Made by a program: the position numbers and the translations under genes. Below the pieces are notes generated by a model, which was given only the letters and a program-made list of their open reading frames with translations, was not told the origin of the DNA and did not search any database. A stretch of 53,831 bases of DNA from Xanthomonas sp. Leaf131. GTDB lineage: Bacteria; Pseudomonadota; Gammaproteobacteria; Xanthomonadales; Xanthomonadaceae. Where the stretch lies: NCBI RefSeq assembly GCF_001423495.1, contig NZ_LMOG01000016.1, forward strand, positions 220,535 to 274,365. Reading direction: 5' to 3'. Numbering within the stretch: position 1 is the first letter of the stretch; each line of letters opens with the position of its first letter. Positions 34,727 to 44,600 of this stretch are shown one piece after another.

Positions 34727-35350
34727 CTAGCTTAGGGCATCGCGCGCCGCAGGCAGTGCCAATGCGGTCCAGCGCGCATACATCGCGCCAGAGGGATGCA
34801 GGCCATCTTCGACCAACATGTCTGCCGCGTCGCCGCCATCGCGGCTGGTGGCGGTGATATCGACAAAGCGCACGCCACGTTTGGCGCAGAGATCGGAGGC
34901 GACGCTGTTGAAGGCATCGATCTGCGCGGCAATCAGCGCCGCATCGGCGCCCTGCGCGTGCGCGAACGGGGTGAGCCCCCAATCGGGAATCGACAGCACG
35001 AACACGTGCGCTGCACGACCGGCCGCGAGCCCGATCGCACGCTGCAACAACGCATCGAACTGGCTGCGGTACTCGTCCAGCGAACGTCCGCGGTATTGAT
35101 TGTTGACGCCAATCAGCAGGCTCACCAGGTCGAACGGCCCCTGCGGTGCAGCCGTATCGATGCCCGCCTGCAGCTCGTCGGTGGTCCAGCCGGTGGTGGC
35201 AATGATCTGCGGCGGCGCCACGTTCCAGCCGTAGGCACGCAAACCTTCGACCAATTGCACCGGCCAGCGCTGCGCAACCGCAACGCCTTCGCCGATGGTG
35301 TAGGAATCGCCGAGCGCCAGATAGCGCAACGGCGTACCAGGCGCCGCCAT
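34727..35350 (-). CDS. SGNH/GDSL-family esterase
   Basis: A 207-aa hydrolase with block I LALGDSYTIGEG (S16), block III LIGVNNQYRG (the conserved Gly and Asn) and block V EDGLHPSG (D182, H185), a complete SGNH set. No signal peptide is evident, so it may act in the cytoplasm on acyl or acetyl esters. It begins as TGATG on the stop of the aminotransferase gene and is therefore translationally coupled to it. Confidence 0.88.
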   Translation of the reverse strand: MAAPGTPLRYLALGDSYTIGEGVAVAQRWPVQLVEGLRAYGWNVAPPQIIATTGWTTDELQAGIDTAAPQGPFDLVSLLIGVNNQYRGRSLDEYRSQFDALLQRAIGLAAGRAAHVFVLSIPDWGLTPFAHAQGADAALIAAQIDAFNSVASDLCAKRGVRFVDITATSRDGGDAADMLVEDGLHPSGAMYARWTALALPAARDALS

Positions 35351-36621
35351 CAGGCCACGCTGCGCGACTTGAGCGGCACGACCTTGGTGACTGCCTCGGC
35401 GCGCCGTGCCAGGGCGCGGTCGATACGCGCGAACACATCGCGCATCACCGTCGCTTCGGGCATCAAGGTCACGCGGAAGTGATGGCGGTAGGGCACGTTG
35501 AAGCTGGAACCCGGCACCACCAACACGCCTTCCTCGTTCATCAGCTCGAGCGCGAATTCGTGGTCATCGAAATTACGCGCGGCCGGGCCAACCACTGCCG
35601 GAAACGCATACAGCGCACCAGCCGGCGCCACCAGCGACAAGTGCTCGCTGGCTGCACAGGCCTCGATCACCGCACGGCGGGTTTCGTACAAACGGCCACC
35701 CGGCGCACACAGCGCCGAGATGGTGTCCGGGCCGTTCACTGCCGCATCAATGGCGTACTGGCCCGGCACGTTGGCGCACAGGCGCAAGGCGCCGAGCAGG
35801 TCCATCGCGTTGCGCAGATCGTTGATGCGCGATTGCTCGCCCGACAGCAGCGCCCAACCCACGCGCCAGCCGCAGGCGCGGTGTACCTTGCTCAGCCCGC
35901 CGAAGGTGATGCACGGATGCGCACCGGCCAGCGGCGCGACCGGCACGAAGGCGGCATCGTCGTAGAGCACCTGGTCGTAGATCTCATCGACCATCAGCAA
36001 CAGATTGTGCTTGGTGGCAATCGCCACGATGCGCTCCAGCAACTCGCGCGAATAACTGGCGCCGCTGGGGTTGTTCGGATTGATCAGCACGATGGCGCGG
36101 GTGCGCGAAGACACCAGCGTCTCGATCTCCACAGGGTCCGGCTGGAAGCCGTTCTCCGGCGCGCAGCGGTAATACACCGGGCGGCCATCGTTGAGGATGG
36201 TCGCCGCCGACCACAGCGGGTAGTCGGGCGAGGGCACCAGCACTTCGTCGCCGGGATTGAGCAACGCACGCAGCGACAGGTCGATCAACTCGCTGACACC
36301 GTTGCCGATGAAAATGCGGTCCGGATGCGCATCCGGATGCTGGCGCCGCGCATACGCGGTGGCGATCGCCTCGCGCGCTTCCGGCAGGCCTTGCTGATGG
36401 GTGTACGGATCGGTGCGGCCCATGTCGTCGGCGATCGCGCGCTGCAGATGCTCCGGCGCACGGAACCCGAAAGCACCAGGGTTACCGATGTTGAGCTTGA
36501 TCAGCTTGCGGCCCTGCGCCTCCAATTCCCGCGCTCGCCGCGCCAGCTCGCCCCGGATTTCGTAGCGGACTTCGGACAGACGCTCGCGAATGACGAGCGG
36601 CTTTTGCTGGGCAGTGGACAT
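35350..36621 (-). CDS. PLP-dependent class I/II aminotransferase (AlaA-like)
   Basis: A 423-aa fold-type-I aminotransferase. Visible motifs are KLNIGNPGAFGF near the N terminus, NPNNPSG (181-187), the VDEIYDQ Asp at D212, the PLP lysine K245 in FGGLSKVHRACGWRVGW, and a C-terminal Arg in HHFRVTLMP. The sequence follows the alanine/glutamate-pyruvate aminotransferase AlaA group, giving alanine synthesis as the likely role. The ATG at 36621 begins the family-like N terminus; the frame continues to 36705 without similarity. It heads a three-gene unit with the esterase and methyltransferase. Confidence 0.88.
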   Translation of the reverse strand: MSTAQQKPLVIRERLSEVRYEIRGELARRARELEAQGRKLIKLNIGNPGAFGFRAPEHLQRAIADDMGRTDPYTHQQGLPEAREAIATAYARRQHPDAHPDRIFIGNGVSELIDLSLRALLNPGDEVLVPSPDYPLWSAATILNDGRPVYYRCAPENGFQPDPVEIETLVSSRTRAIVLINPNNPSGASYSRELLERIVAIATKHNLLLMVDEIYDQVLYDDAAFVPVAPLAGAHPCITFGGLSKVHRACGWRVGWALLSGEQSRINDLRNAMDLLGALRLCANVPGQYAIDAAVNGPDTISALCAPGGRLYETRRAVIEACAASEHLSLVAPAGALYAFPAVVGPAARNFDDHEFALELMNEEGVLVVPGSSFNVPYRHHFRVTLMPEATVMRDVFARIDRALARRAEAVTKVVPLKSRSVA

Positions 36622-36838
36622 ACGGCAGGCCGGTTGTAGGCGTGAGACTTGGCATGGTAGCGGAAATATGACAGGCGGGCATGCTTGCATCGGCAACGAT
36701 GTCAAGGGGGCGGCTAGGCGTTAGCGGCTGGTTGGAGGGGCTGGGTCCTAGTCACCCCATTTGCACGATCAAGTGGCGGCGTCTCAGCTTGGGAGACGCT
36801 TGATTGAGAAGATTGATCGAAGTCGAGGGGTCGGCTGA

Positions 36839-36870
36839 TTGACAGCTTCTTAACATCTCCAGATTCTATT
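36839..36870 (+). promoter_or_regulatory. Weak promoter candidate for the type I secretion operon
   Basis: TTGACA at 36839-36844 is followed, 20 bp on, by TCTATT at 36865. The spacing is longer than ideal and the -10 is poor. It lies 44 bp before the exporter's ATG in a locally AT-rich stretch. Confidence 0.25.
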
Positions 36871-36913
36871 CCATCACTTGAGCCCGGCTTGGGCTCTACA
36901 GCAAGGAACGCGT

Positions 36914-39079
36914 ATGTCAGGGGGAAGTGCGTCGCTCTCGTTGCTCGAGGGCGGCTCGTCGGTGCAAGACCGACCGGATCTGGGACTACAGGGGCTGGTC
37001 CTGCTAGCGCAATTTCATGGGGTTGCCGCCGACGCAGTGCAACTGGCGCATGGGTTTGGCCGAGGCGGTGAGCCGTTCGACGAAACCACGTTGCTGCTGG
37101 CCGCTAAGCAGCTGGGGCTGAAAGCCAAAGTCGTGGCCCAGCCGGCTGCGCGGATCGGCATGGCCGCGTTACCGGCCTTGGCCCTGGTGCCGGATGGCGA
37201 CGCCTTCATCGTTGCCAAGGTCGGCGCGGACCAGATCCTGATCCACGATCTGGTCGAAAAACGGCCGCGCTCCATCTCGCCCGCTGAGTTCGAAGCGCGT
37301 TACCAGGGGCGGTTGCTGCAGGTGGCCTCGCGTGCTTCAGTGCTCGGCGACCTGGCCAAGTTCGACTTCAGCTGGTTCATCCCCGCAGTGGTCAAGTACC
37401 GCAAGTTGATGATCGAGGTCTTCGTCGTCTCGTTCTTCATCCAGCTGTTCGCGCTGATCACGCCACTGTTCTATCAAGTGGTAATGGACAAGGTGCTGGT
37501 GCACAACGGCCTGACAACGTTGGACGTCATCGCAATCGGGCTGGTCTCGATGGCGGTGTTCGATGTGCTGCTATCGGGCCTGCGCACCTATGTCTTCGCT
37601 CACACCACCAGCAAGATCGACGTGGAGCTGGGCGCGCGGCTGTTCCGGCACGTCTTGTCGCTGCCGCTGGCGTATTTCGAATCGCGGCGAGTCGGCGACA
37701 CCATTGCGCGCGTCCGTGAGCTGGAGAACATCCGTAACTTCCTGACTGGACAGGCGCTGACTTCGGTACTGGACCTGTTCTTTACGGTGGTCTTCCTGTC
37801 GGTGATGTTCTGGTACAGCGGTTGGCTGACCTTGATCGTGGTGCTGTCGTTGCCGCTGTATGCCACGATCTCGGGACTGATCACCCCGGTGCTGCGCCAG
37901 CGTTTGAACGACAAGTTCGCGCGTGGCGCAGACAACCAGTCCTTCCTGGTGGAAACGGTCAGCGGCATCGGCACGGTCAAGGCGATGGCAGTGGATCCGC
38001 GCGTGACCCGCACCTGGGACAACCAGCTAGCCGGCTATGTCAGCGCCGGGTTTAACGTCACCCGCATCGCCACGCTGGGCCAGCAAGGCGTGCAACTGGT
38101 GCAGAAGCTCACTGCCGTGGCGGTGCTGTTCTGGGGCGCCAAGCTGGTGATGGAAGGCAAGCTGTCGATTGGTCAGTTGATCGCCTTCAATATGCTCTCG
38201 GGCCAGGTCACCGCGCCGATCATCCGGCTGGCTCAGTTGTGGCAGGACTTCCAGCAGGTCGGTATCTCGGTCGAGCGCTTGGGCGACATCCTCAATACGC
38301 GCACCGAGGTGCCGGGCAGCCGCCTGGCATTGCCGCCGATTCGCGGGCAGGTGACGTTCGAGCGTGTCACGTTCCGCTACCGGCCGGATGCCCCCGAGGT
38401 GCTCAACGGGATCGAGCTGGACATTCGCCCAGGCGAAATCATCGGCATCGTCGGCCGTTCCGGATCCGGCAAGAGCACGCTGACCAAGCTGGTGCAGCGC
38501 CTTTACACGCCCGAGCGTGGGCGGGTGCTGATTGATGGCCAGGATCTGGCGCTGGCCGATCCTGCCTGGTTGCGCCGTCAGCTAGGTGTGGTGCTGCAGG
38601 AGAACTTCCTGTTCAACCGCAGCGTGCGCGAGAACATCGCGTTGACCGATCCCGGCATGCCGCTGGAGCGGGTGATCCATGCCGCCAAGCTGGCAGGCGC
38701 CCACGAATTCATTCTGGAACTGCCCGAAGGTTACGACACCAAGGTTGGCGAGCATGGCACCGGCCTGTCTGGCGGGCAGCGCCAGCGCATTGCGATCGCG
38801 CGCGCACTGATCGGCGATCCGCGCATCCTGATTCTCGACGAAGCCACCAGTGCGCTCGACTACGAGTCGGAGCATGCAGTGATGAGCAATATGCGCGCGA
38901 TCTGCAAGGGACGCACCGTGCTGATCATCGCGCATCGCCTGTCCACCGTGCGGCAGGCAAATCGCATCGTCGTGGTGGAGAAGGGACGCATCATCGAGAG
39001 CGGCTCGCATGCCGAGCTGGTCGACCGGCCGGAAGGCCAGTACGCGCATCTATACAGACTGCAACAGGGGACACCATGA
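36914..39079 (+). CDS. Type I secretion ABC transporter (HlyB-like) with inactive C39-like domain
   Basis: A 721-aa exporter. Residues 20-140 form a C39-like domain, but the cysteine of active bacteriocin peptidases is absent ([10 protein letters not shown]), as in HlyB, so it would bind substrate rather than cut it. Membrane segments follow from about 155 to 440, then the ATPase: Walker [10 protein letters not shown] (about 512-520), LSGGQRQR (about 617), Walker [12 protein letters not shown] (about 640) and the H-loop IIAHRLS (about 670). The start at 36914 has AAGGAA six bases upstream. The stop overlaps the next ATG. It should export the RTX protein encoded downstream; no outer-membrane TolC gene is in the window. 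Confidence 0.93.
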   Translation: MSGGSASLSLLEGGSSVQDRPDLGLQGLVLLAQFHGVAADAVQLAHGFGRGGEPFDETTLLLAAKQLGLKAKVVAQPAARIGMAALPALALVPDGDAFIVAKVGADQILIHDLVEKRPRSISPAEFEARYQGRLLQVASRASVLGDLAKFDFSWFIPAVVKYRKLMIEVFVVSFFIQLFALITPLFYQVVMDKVLVHNGLTTLDVIAIGLVSMAVFDVLLSGLRTYVFAHTTSKIDVELGARLFRHVLSLPLAYFESRRVGDTIARVRELENIRNFLTGQALTSVLDLFFTVVFLSVMFWYSGWLTLIVVLSLPLYATISGLITPVLRQRLNDKFARGADNQSFLVETVSGIGTVKAMAVDPRVTRTWDNQLAGYVSAGFNVTRIATLGQQGVQLVQKLTAVAVLFWGAKLVMEGKLSIGQLIAFNMLSGQVTAPIIRLAQLWQDFQQVGISVERLGDILNTRTEVPGSRLALPPIRGQVTFERVTFRYRPDAPEVLNGIELDIRPGEIIGIVGRSGSGKSTLTKLVQRLYTPERGRVLIDGQDLALADPAWLRRQLGVVLQENFLFNRSVRENIALTDPGMPLERVIHAAKLAGAHEFILELPEGYDTKVGEHGTGLSGGQRQRIAIARALIGDPRILILDEATSALDYESEHAVMSNMRAICKGRTVLIIAHRLSTVRQANRIVVVEKGRIIESGSHAELVDRPEGQYAHLYRLQQGTP

Positions 39080-40497
39080 AGCACCTGCTCCAGGGATGGC
39101 GCGATTTCTTTCTCCGCTATTTCAAGATCTTCAAATCGGCCTGGGCGGTGCGCCGTCAACTCGATCCACCCGAGCGTAGCGCAGACGAGCGCGCGTTCCT
39201 GCCAGCCCATCTTGAACTGACCGAAACTCCGGTCTCGCCCACCGCGCGCTGGACGATGCGCATCATCATCGGCTTCTTCTGTGTCGCGCTGCTGTGGGCG
39301 TGCCTGGGCAAACTCGACATCGTCGCCGTGGCGCCGGGCAAGACCGTGGTCGATTCCCGGACCAAGGTGGTGCAGACCGCAGAAACCGCCGTGGTACGCA
39401 GGATCCTGGTACGCGATGGCCAGGCGGTGAAGAAAGGTCAGTTGCTGGTCGAACTCGATGCCACCGCCACCGGCGCCGAGTTTGCGCAGGCCGGCGACGC
39501 CTTGGTCAACGCACGTCTCGCCGCGCTACGCCAGGCAGCGTTGGCGACCGCCATTGCGTCCGGGCAGCCACCGCAGCTCGGTCCCGCTCCGGATCTTCCC
39601 GCAGAACGCGTGGCTAGCGAGCAGCAATTGGTCAGCAGTCAATTCGACGCATTCCAGGCGCGCCGACACAATCTGCAAGCCAGCATCGCCCAACGCCAGG
39701 CCGAACTGCAGACCACCCAGGACGCGATCGAACCGCTGGCCGAATCCGCACGCATCTCCAAAGTGCGCGCAGAAGACTACGGCCGCCTGGTCGAAGGCAA
39801 ATACGTCGGCCGCCATGACTACCTGTTGCGCGAGCAGGAACGCATCGCCGCAGAAAGCCAGCTCGCCACCCAGCGCAACCGCCTGCAGGAAATCCGCTCG
39901 GCGATCAGCGCGGCGCAGGAAGAGTTGCGCGTGCTTGTCACCGACACACGCCAGCAGGCACTGGATGCCTTGCGCCAGGCAAGCGAGCAGGCCGGCCAAC
40001 TGACCCAGGACGTCGCCAAGACCGGGCAGCGCGACAAGCTGATGGCGCTGCACGCGCCCGTTGACGGCACCATCCAGCAACTGGCCGTCCACACCGTGGG
40101 CGGTGTAGTCACGCCCGCACAGCCGTTACTCGTCGTGGTGCCAGCCGAAGAAGCACTGGAGGTCGAGGTGACTGTCCTCAACAAGGACATCGGCTTCATG
40201 CGCCCGGGCCAATCGGTGACCGTCAAGGTCGACAGCTTCCCCTACACCCGCTACGGCTATCTGACCGGGACAGTCGCCAGCGTCTCCCACGACGCAGCGC
40301 AGGACGAAAAGCTGGGCTTGGTATTTCCCGCGCGCATCAAATTGAACGGCAGCACGCTGGAGATCGATGGGGTCAAGGTGCGGATGAGTGCCGGGATGAG
40401 CTTGAGTGCTGAGGTTAAAACGGGCAAGCGGCGAGTGATTGATTATTTGTTGAGTCCCTTAAAAATGCATGGCTCGGAATCTTTGAGAGAGAGATGA
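39076..40497 (+). CDS. HlyD-family membrane-fusion protein
   Basis: A 473-aa periplasmic adaptor. A cytoplasmic tail of 60 residues is followed by one membrane helix ([18 protein letters not shown], 61-78), a lipoyl-like half-motif ([35 protein letters not shown]), a long coiled-coil hairpin (about 150-310), the second lipoyl half ([15 protein letters not shown]) and a C-terminal beta-barrel ([20 protein letters not shown]). It bridges the ABC exporter to a TolC-type pore. It overlaps the exporter gene as ATGA and ends 4 bp before the lipoprotein gene. Confidence 0.93.
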   Translation: MKHLLQGWRDFFLRYFKIFKSAWAVRRQLDPPERSADERAFLPAHLELTETPVSPTARWTMRIIIGFFCVALLWACLGKLDIVAVAPGKTVVDSRTKVVQTAETAVVRRILVRDGQAVKKGQLLVELDATATGAEFAQAGDALVNARLAALRQAALATAIASGQPPQLGPAPDLPAERVASEQQLVSSQFDAFQARRHNLQASIAQRQAELQTTQDAIEPLAESARISKVRAEDYGRLVEGKYVGRHDYLLREQERIAAESQLATQRNRLQEIRSAISAAQEELRVLVTDTRQQALDALRQASEQAGQLTQDVAKTGQRDKLMALHAPVDGTIQQLAVHTVGGVVTPAQPLLVVVPAEEALEVEVTVLNKDIGFMRPGQSVTVKVDSFPYTRYGYLTGTVASVSHDAAQDEKLGLVFPARIKLNGSTLEIDGVKVRMSAGMSLSAEVKTGKRRVIDYLLSPLKMHGSESLRER

Positions 40498-40501
40498 ATT
40501 T

Positions 40502-41083
40502 ATGAAACTGCTGATGCTCGTCGGTTTGGCCTTGGTCATGACGTGTATGTCTGGCTGCAAGCAAAAGATGAAGTGGGAGGAACAGGTCTGGTTGGATGAG
40601 GGCCGCTTTGTAGAAGTAGAGCGTCAGGCAGAAGGAACGATTGATTTCCCAAATTCTTCATCAATCGTCACGCGCCATCAAGAATTCAGATATGACCCGT
40701 TGCACGTATTCTGGGAGAAAGAAGGAGCAGCGCAAGTAAAGTCTTTTTACATCGCTGGCAGCGATGCTTATCTCGTTACAACTGCCGGGAAAAGTCGCGA
40801 TAAGTTCTGCATGGGAAGACGTAAAGGTGATTTTCTGCTGAATGTCTTGCGCTGGCGCAATGGGGAGGTGCAAGAGATCGACCAGCACGAAGCCCCCCTA
40901 GATAAGATGCGGATTAATCTTTCCGGGAATGCGCACTGGATCCTTCGTAAGGATGGCTGGGCGGGGGGGGCGCAACACTTGTCATGGAAAGAAGTTGCGA
41001 GAGTCACCGGGCAATTTGACGACCAGCCGCCAAGGTCGGTCTCTGATTTCTATACTAGAACACCAAATTTATCTTGTAATTAA
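40502..41083 (+). CDS. Lipoprotein of unknown function in the RTX operon
   Basis: A 193-aa protein whose first 19 residues form a lipoprotein signal ending in the lipobox MSGC (C19), so the mature protein is lipid-anchored. The rest is polar and beta-like, with GSDAYLVTTAGKSRDKF and HLSWKEVARVTG; I recognise no family. Codon use is clearly more AT-rich than the exporter genes. It lies 4 bp after the adaptor gene and 19 bp before the lipase-domain gene. In type VI systems lipoproteins encoded beside lipase effectors often protect the producer; by analogy this could be an immunity protein, which is inference only. Confidence 0.75.
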   Translation: MKLLMLVGLALVMTCMSGCKQKMKWEEQVWLDEGRFVEVERQAEGTIDFPNSSSIVTRHQEFRYDPLHVFWEKEGAAQVKSFYIAGSDAYLVTTAGKSRDKFCMGRRKGDFLLNVLRWRNGEVQEIDQHEAPLDKMRINLSGNAHWILRKDGWAGGAQHLSWKEVARVTGQFDDQPPRSVSDFYTRTPNLSCN

Positions 41084-41102
41084 CTATAAGGAGTGAATTG
41101 TC

Positions 41103-41684
41103 ATGGAATTCAGTGATTCTGAAAAAGCCTACGCTCAGTTTGCGGCAAATGTCTACGCTTCTGCCAATAATGACGTGAATGGAAATCCGCTGATCAGATC
41201 GGAACTCAACGCATTGCCACTCCCCGGGCCTGAATGGACAAAGATTTCAGAGCGAGTGACTGGTTCCGGATTTATGGCAAAAGCTTTTCGTAATTCTGAA
41301 ACTGGTGAAGTAGTTGTGAGTTATGCAGGAACAACCCAGGAAAACTTACTTGATTGGATTTTAGGAAATGTTCCAGCAGGTGTTGGGGTTTATTCCGTCC
41401 AGGTAGAGGAGGCTATCGCTTTCTACCTGGATGTTCTTAAGATTCAAAACGTCGCGGCTTCGTCTGTAACTTTCACGGGTCACTCGCTTGGTGGGGGGCT
41501 TGCGTCCCTGATGGCAGTTTTTTTTGATAAGAATGCCACGGTTTTTGATCAAGCTCCGTTTGAAATGACCGCGATGCAGTTTGATTTAATCCAAAAATAT
41601 ATAGATAATTTGGAGCATTCTGGTTATGTAATTCCGCTACAACTAAAAGAATATGGGGCGGGTTCGTTCAGTGAGAGAGTCTAA
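41103..41684 (+). CDS. Lipase-domain head of RTX protein, cut off by frameshift
   Basis: A 193-aa alpha/beta-hydrolase fragment of the class-3 lipase kind. It has VVVSYAGTTQENLLDW near residue 70 and the nucleophile elbow VTFTGHSLGGGLA (S128), followed by ATVFDQAPF. It ends abruptly at a TAA at 41682. The next frame continues the family pattern at once (RESNV...), and the likely catalytic His (DLHS) is only in that frame. A strong AAGGAG ribosome site at 41088-41093 shows this is the true start of the combined gene. With the present sequence this product would be an inactive fragment unless ribosomes shift frame. Base composition is AT-rich. Confidence 0.8.
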   Translation: MEFSDSEKAYAQFAANVYASANNDVNGNPLIRSELNALPLPGPEWTKISERVTGSGFMAKAFRNSETGEVVVSYAGTTQENLLDWILGNVPAGVGVYSVQVEEAIAFYLDVLKIQNVAASSVTFTGHSLGGGLASLMAVFFDKNATVFDQAPFEMTAMQFDLIQKYIDNLEHSGYVIPLQLKEYGAGSFSERV

Positions 41685-44600
41685 CGTAACCCAGATTCTG
41701 GTCGCTGGCGAAGTGCTTACCTTTGAGTCTGGAAATGCCATGAAAATAAATGGCGCTATTAGGACCATTGACCCCATGGCTAAGAAAGTTCTGGGTTGGG
41801 GTGAGGGCGGCTCTTTGGCGGCTGCATTGCAGGCAGTAGATTTACACTCAATCAGCCTTCTTGCAGGATTCATGAATTCGGATAAATTTCTAGATGTTGT
41901 TCGTAAGTATGAAGAATTGCTTCCGAGAATTTTTAAAGGGGAGTATGCAGGTCTTGAAGCCCGGCAGGATGACGTGAGTACCCTGTTGGATTTATTAGTC
42001 CAGCGTCAGATTTTGGGCGAAGGCTCACTAGATACCCTTGCAGATGACATAAGTAAGATCAGTAGTGCAGATTTGCGCGCCCCTTCGGCCACATACTCTG
42101 TGCAGGTAGGTGGTGACGAAAGACAGTTCAATCTCGTGGCTGCTTTGATAGATGTGGTGCTTGCTGGGATCTATGAGCAGGCTAATGGTCGAACTCCAAG
42201 CAATGGTTCGGGCGCAAAAATTAAAAGTGTTTTAAACGAGCAGGATGGCTATCTGGCTTTTGATGCACAGTCAATCGGAGGTCAAGAGCAGCTCGGCACA
42301 AAGAGTATGCGCGATTATATTATTTCTGTATGGGGAGAATCAATCAATTCGGCTCTATCGAAAAATTCGCGGTGGGGTGTGCAAAACGGCTCCCGGATGG
42401 ATTATGTCGGCTCCGATTTCGACGTGCGCTCGGACGTGGTGGTGGCCCTGCACGGCAGCAACACCATCAAGGTCGGCGGCGGCGACGATCTGGTGCTGGG
42501 CGGCGACGGTGACGACGATATCAGCGGCGGATCGGGCGACGATCTCCTATACGGTGGCGCAGGATTCGACACATATCGCTTTCTTACCGACGAGTCCCTT
42601 CTAATCAGCGGCGACCGCATCTATGACAGCGGCGGCGACGGTGTCCTGTATGTGGACAACGTGGCGGTGAAAGTGGGCGCTCGTCTGTCGGACAACACCT
42701 GGGCCGATGCCACCGGCAATTTGCGATTGACCTGGATTGGGGTTCCGGTCAACACCCTGATGATCAGTATCCTGTCGAGCGGCGATACGATCCATGTCGA
42801 GCGATGGCAGAACGGGCACTTGGGCATCTCGCTGGGCGGAGAGATTGCGGTCGTCTCGACGTCGGCAATGAACGATGAGGCCAATGTTTTCGGGGATGCC
42901 CGCTTAAATGCGGGGGATGACCGGGTATCCGGGCTAGGCGGCAACGATGGCCTGAGCGGTGGACTCGGTAACGATCACCTTGAAGGCGGTCGAGGTGACG
43001 ACCTGATTGCTGGCGGCGCCGGAGACGACGTGCTCTTGGGTGGGGATGGCAACGACGTCATCCTTGACAATTCGGGGTATCCGGATCTGCGCGAGCTCGA
43101 CAATGCGGCTGTCGATGAAAACGGAAAGACGGAGCTGCAACGCTTTGATGAAGAGGTCGCGACATTTGGCGCTGCTGTCGTTGCCAAGGGGCGAAATTGG
43201 TTTGTCCAGATGGACAGCGCCGGGAAACTCATCGTGCATGCCCGTCAATGGCTCTCCGGTGGCGATGCTGTGGGTGGCAACGATGTGATCGACGGCGGAG
43301 GCGGCAATGACGTCATTTACGCTGGCGAAGGCAGAGATGTTGTCTTGGGTGGTGCGGGCAACGATGAGTTGAATGGAGGGCAGGACAACGATGTTGTCAA
43401 CGGCGGGGAAGGAAACGATCTAATTGTCGGCGATGTCAGCGACTCAACCTTAGAGTCTTTGTATCTAGGACAGGTATCGCCCGGCGCCATAGAGGGAGGC
43501 AGCGACACACTCAGTGGGGATGCTGGCGACGACCGGATTTACGGTTACGGTGGTAGCGATCGTCTGTTTGGTGGCGATGGCAACGACCTCCTGTTCGGCT
43601 TTGGAAGGCCGGGCGCTCAGGAGATACAGGGAGAGGAAAACGATTACCTTGATGGCGGCGAGGGCGACGATCAGATCGATGCGGGTGGCGGTAACGACGT
43701 CGTCTATGGTGGTGCGGGTGCCGATACGCTGCTTGGCGATAATCTCAACGTCGGCCTGTCTCTGCATGGAGACGACTGGATCGATGGCGGCGAAGGCGAC
43801 GACTACATCGCGGGTTTTGGCGGTGCCGATACGCTCTATGGCGGTACGGGCAATGACACCATCGCCGGCGATGACGTGAATCTTGCGGGCAGTGCGCATG
43901 GCGATGATCGCATCGATGGTGGTTCAGGCACGGATACGATCTTCGGTCTTGGTGGGAAGGACACGATTTTTGGTGGTGACGGTGACGACCTGCTGTATGG
44001 GGACGCGGATGCATCCCAGCTGGCACTGAGCTATCACGGCGATGATGAGATCACTGGCGGATCGGGAAACGACAGCATCTGGGGCGGCGGCGGTGCCGAC
44101 AGGCTTTTTGGGGGCGCAGGTCGCGACGAGATCTCGGGTGGCGAAGGCGACGACCAAATGGCGGGCGGCCTGGAGAACGACAAACTCTGGGGTGACAGTG
44201 GCGACGACCGGCTCGACGGCGGAGACGGCGAGGATCTGCTTTCCGGTGGTGTCGGTGCAGATGTGCTGATCGGTGGAGCGGGAGACGATCAGTTGGCGGG
44301 TGGGGCGGGAGACGACTCACTGATGGGAGGCGAGGGCGGCGATCTGCTCAATGGCGACGACGGTGCGGACCGGTTATACGGTCAAGCGGGTGATGATCAA
44401 CTCGCCGGCAACGCTGGCGACGACGTCATTGACGGCGGCGCAGGCAACGATATCGTCAATGGAAATGACGGCAACGATCGATTGTCCGGCGGCGATGGTG
44501 TGGACTCGATCTCCGGCAATGCGGGGGACGACCACATTTCAGGAGACGGCGGTGGGGACACGTTATACGGGAACGAAGGCGCCGACACACTCTATGGTGG

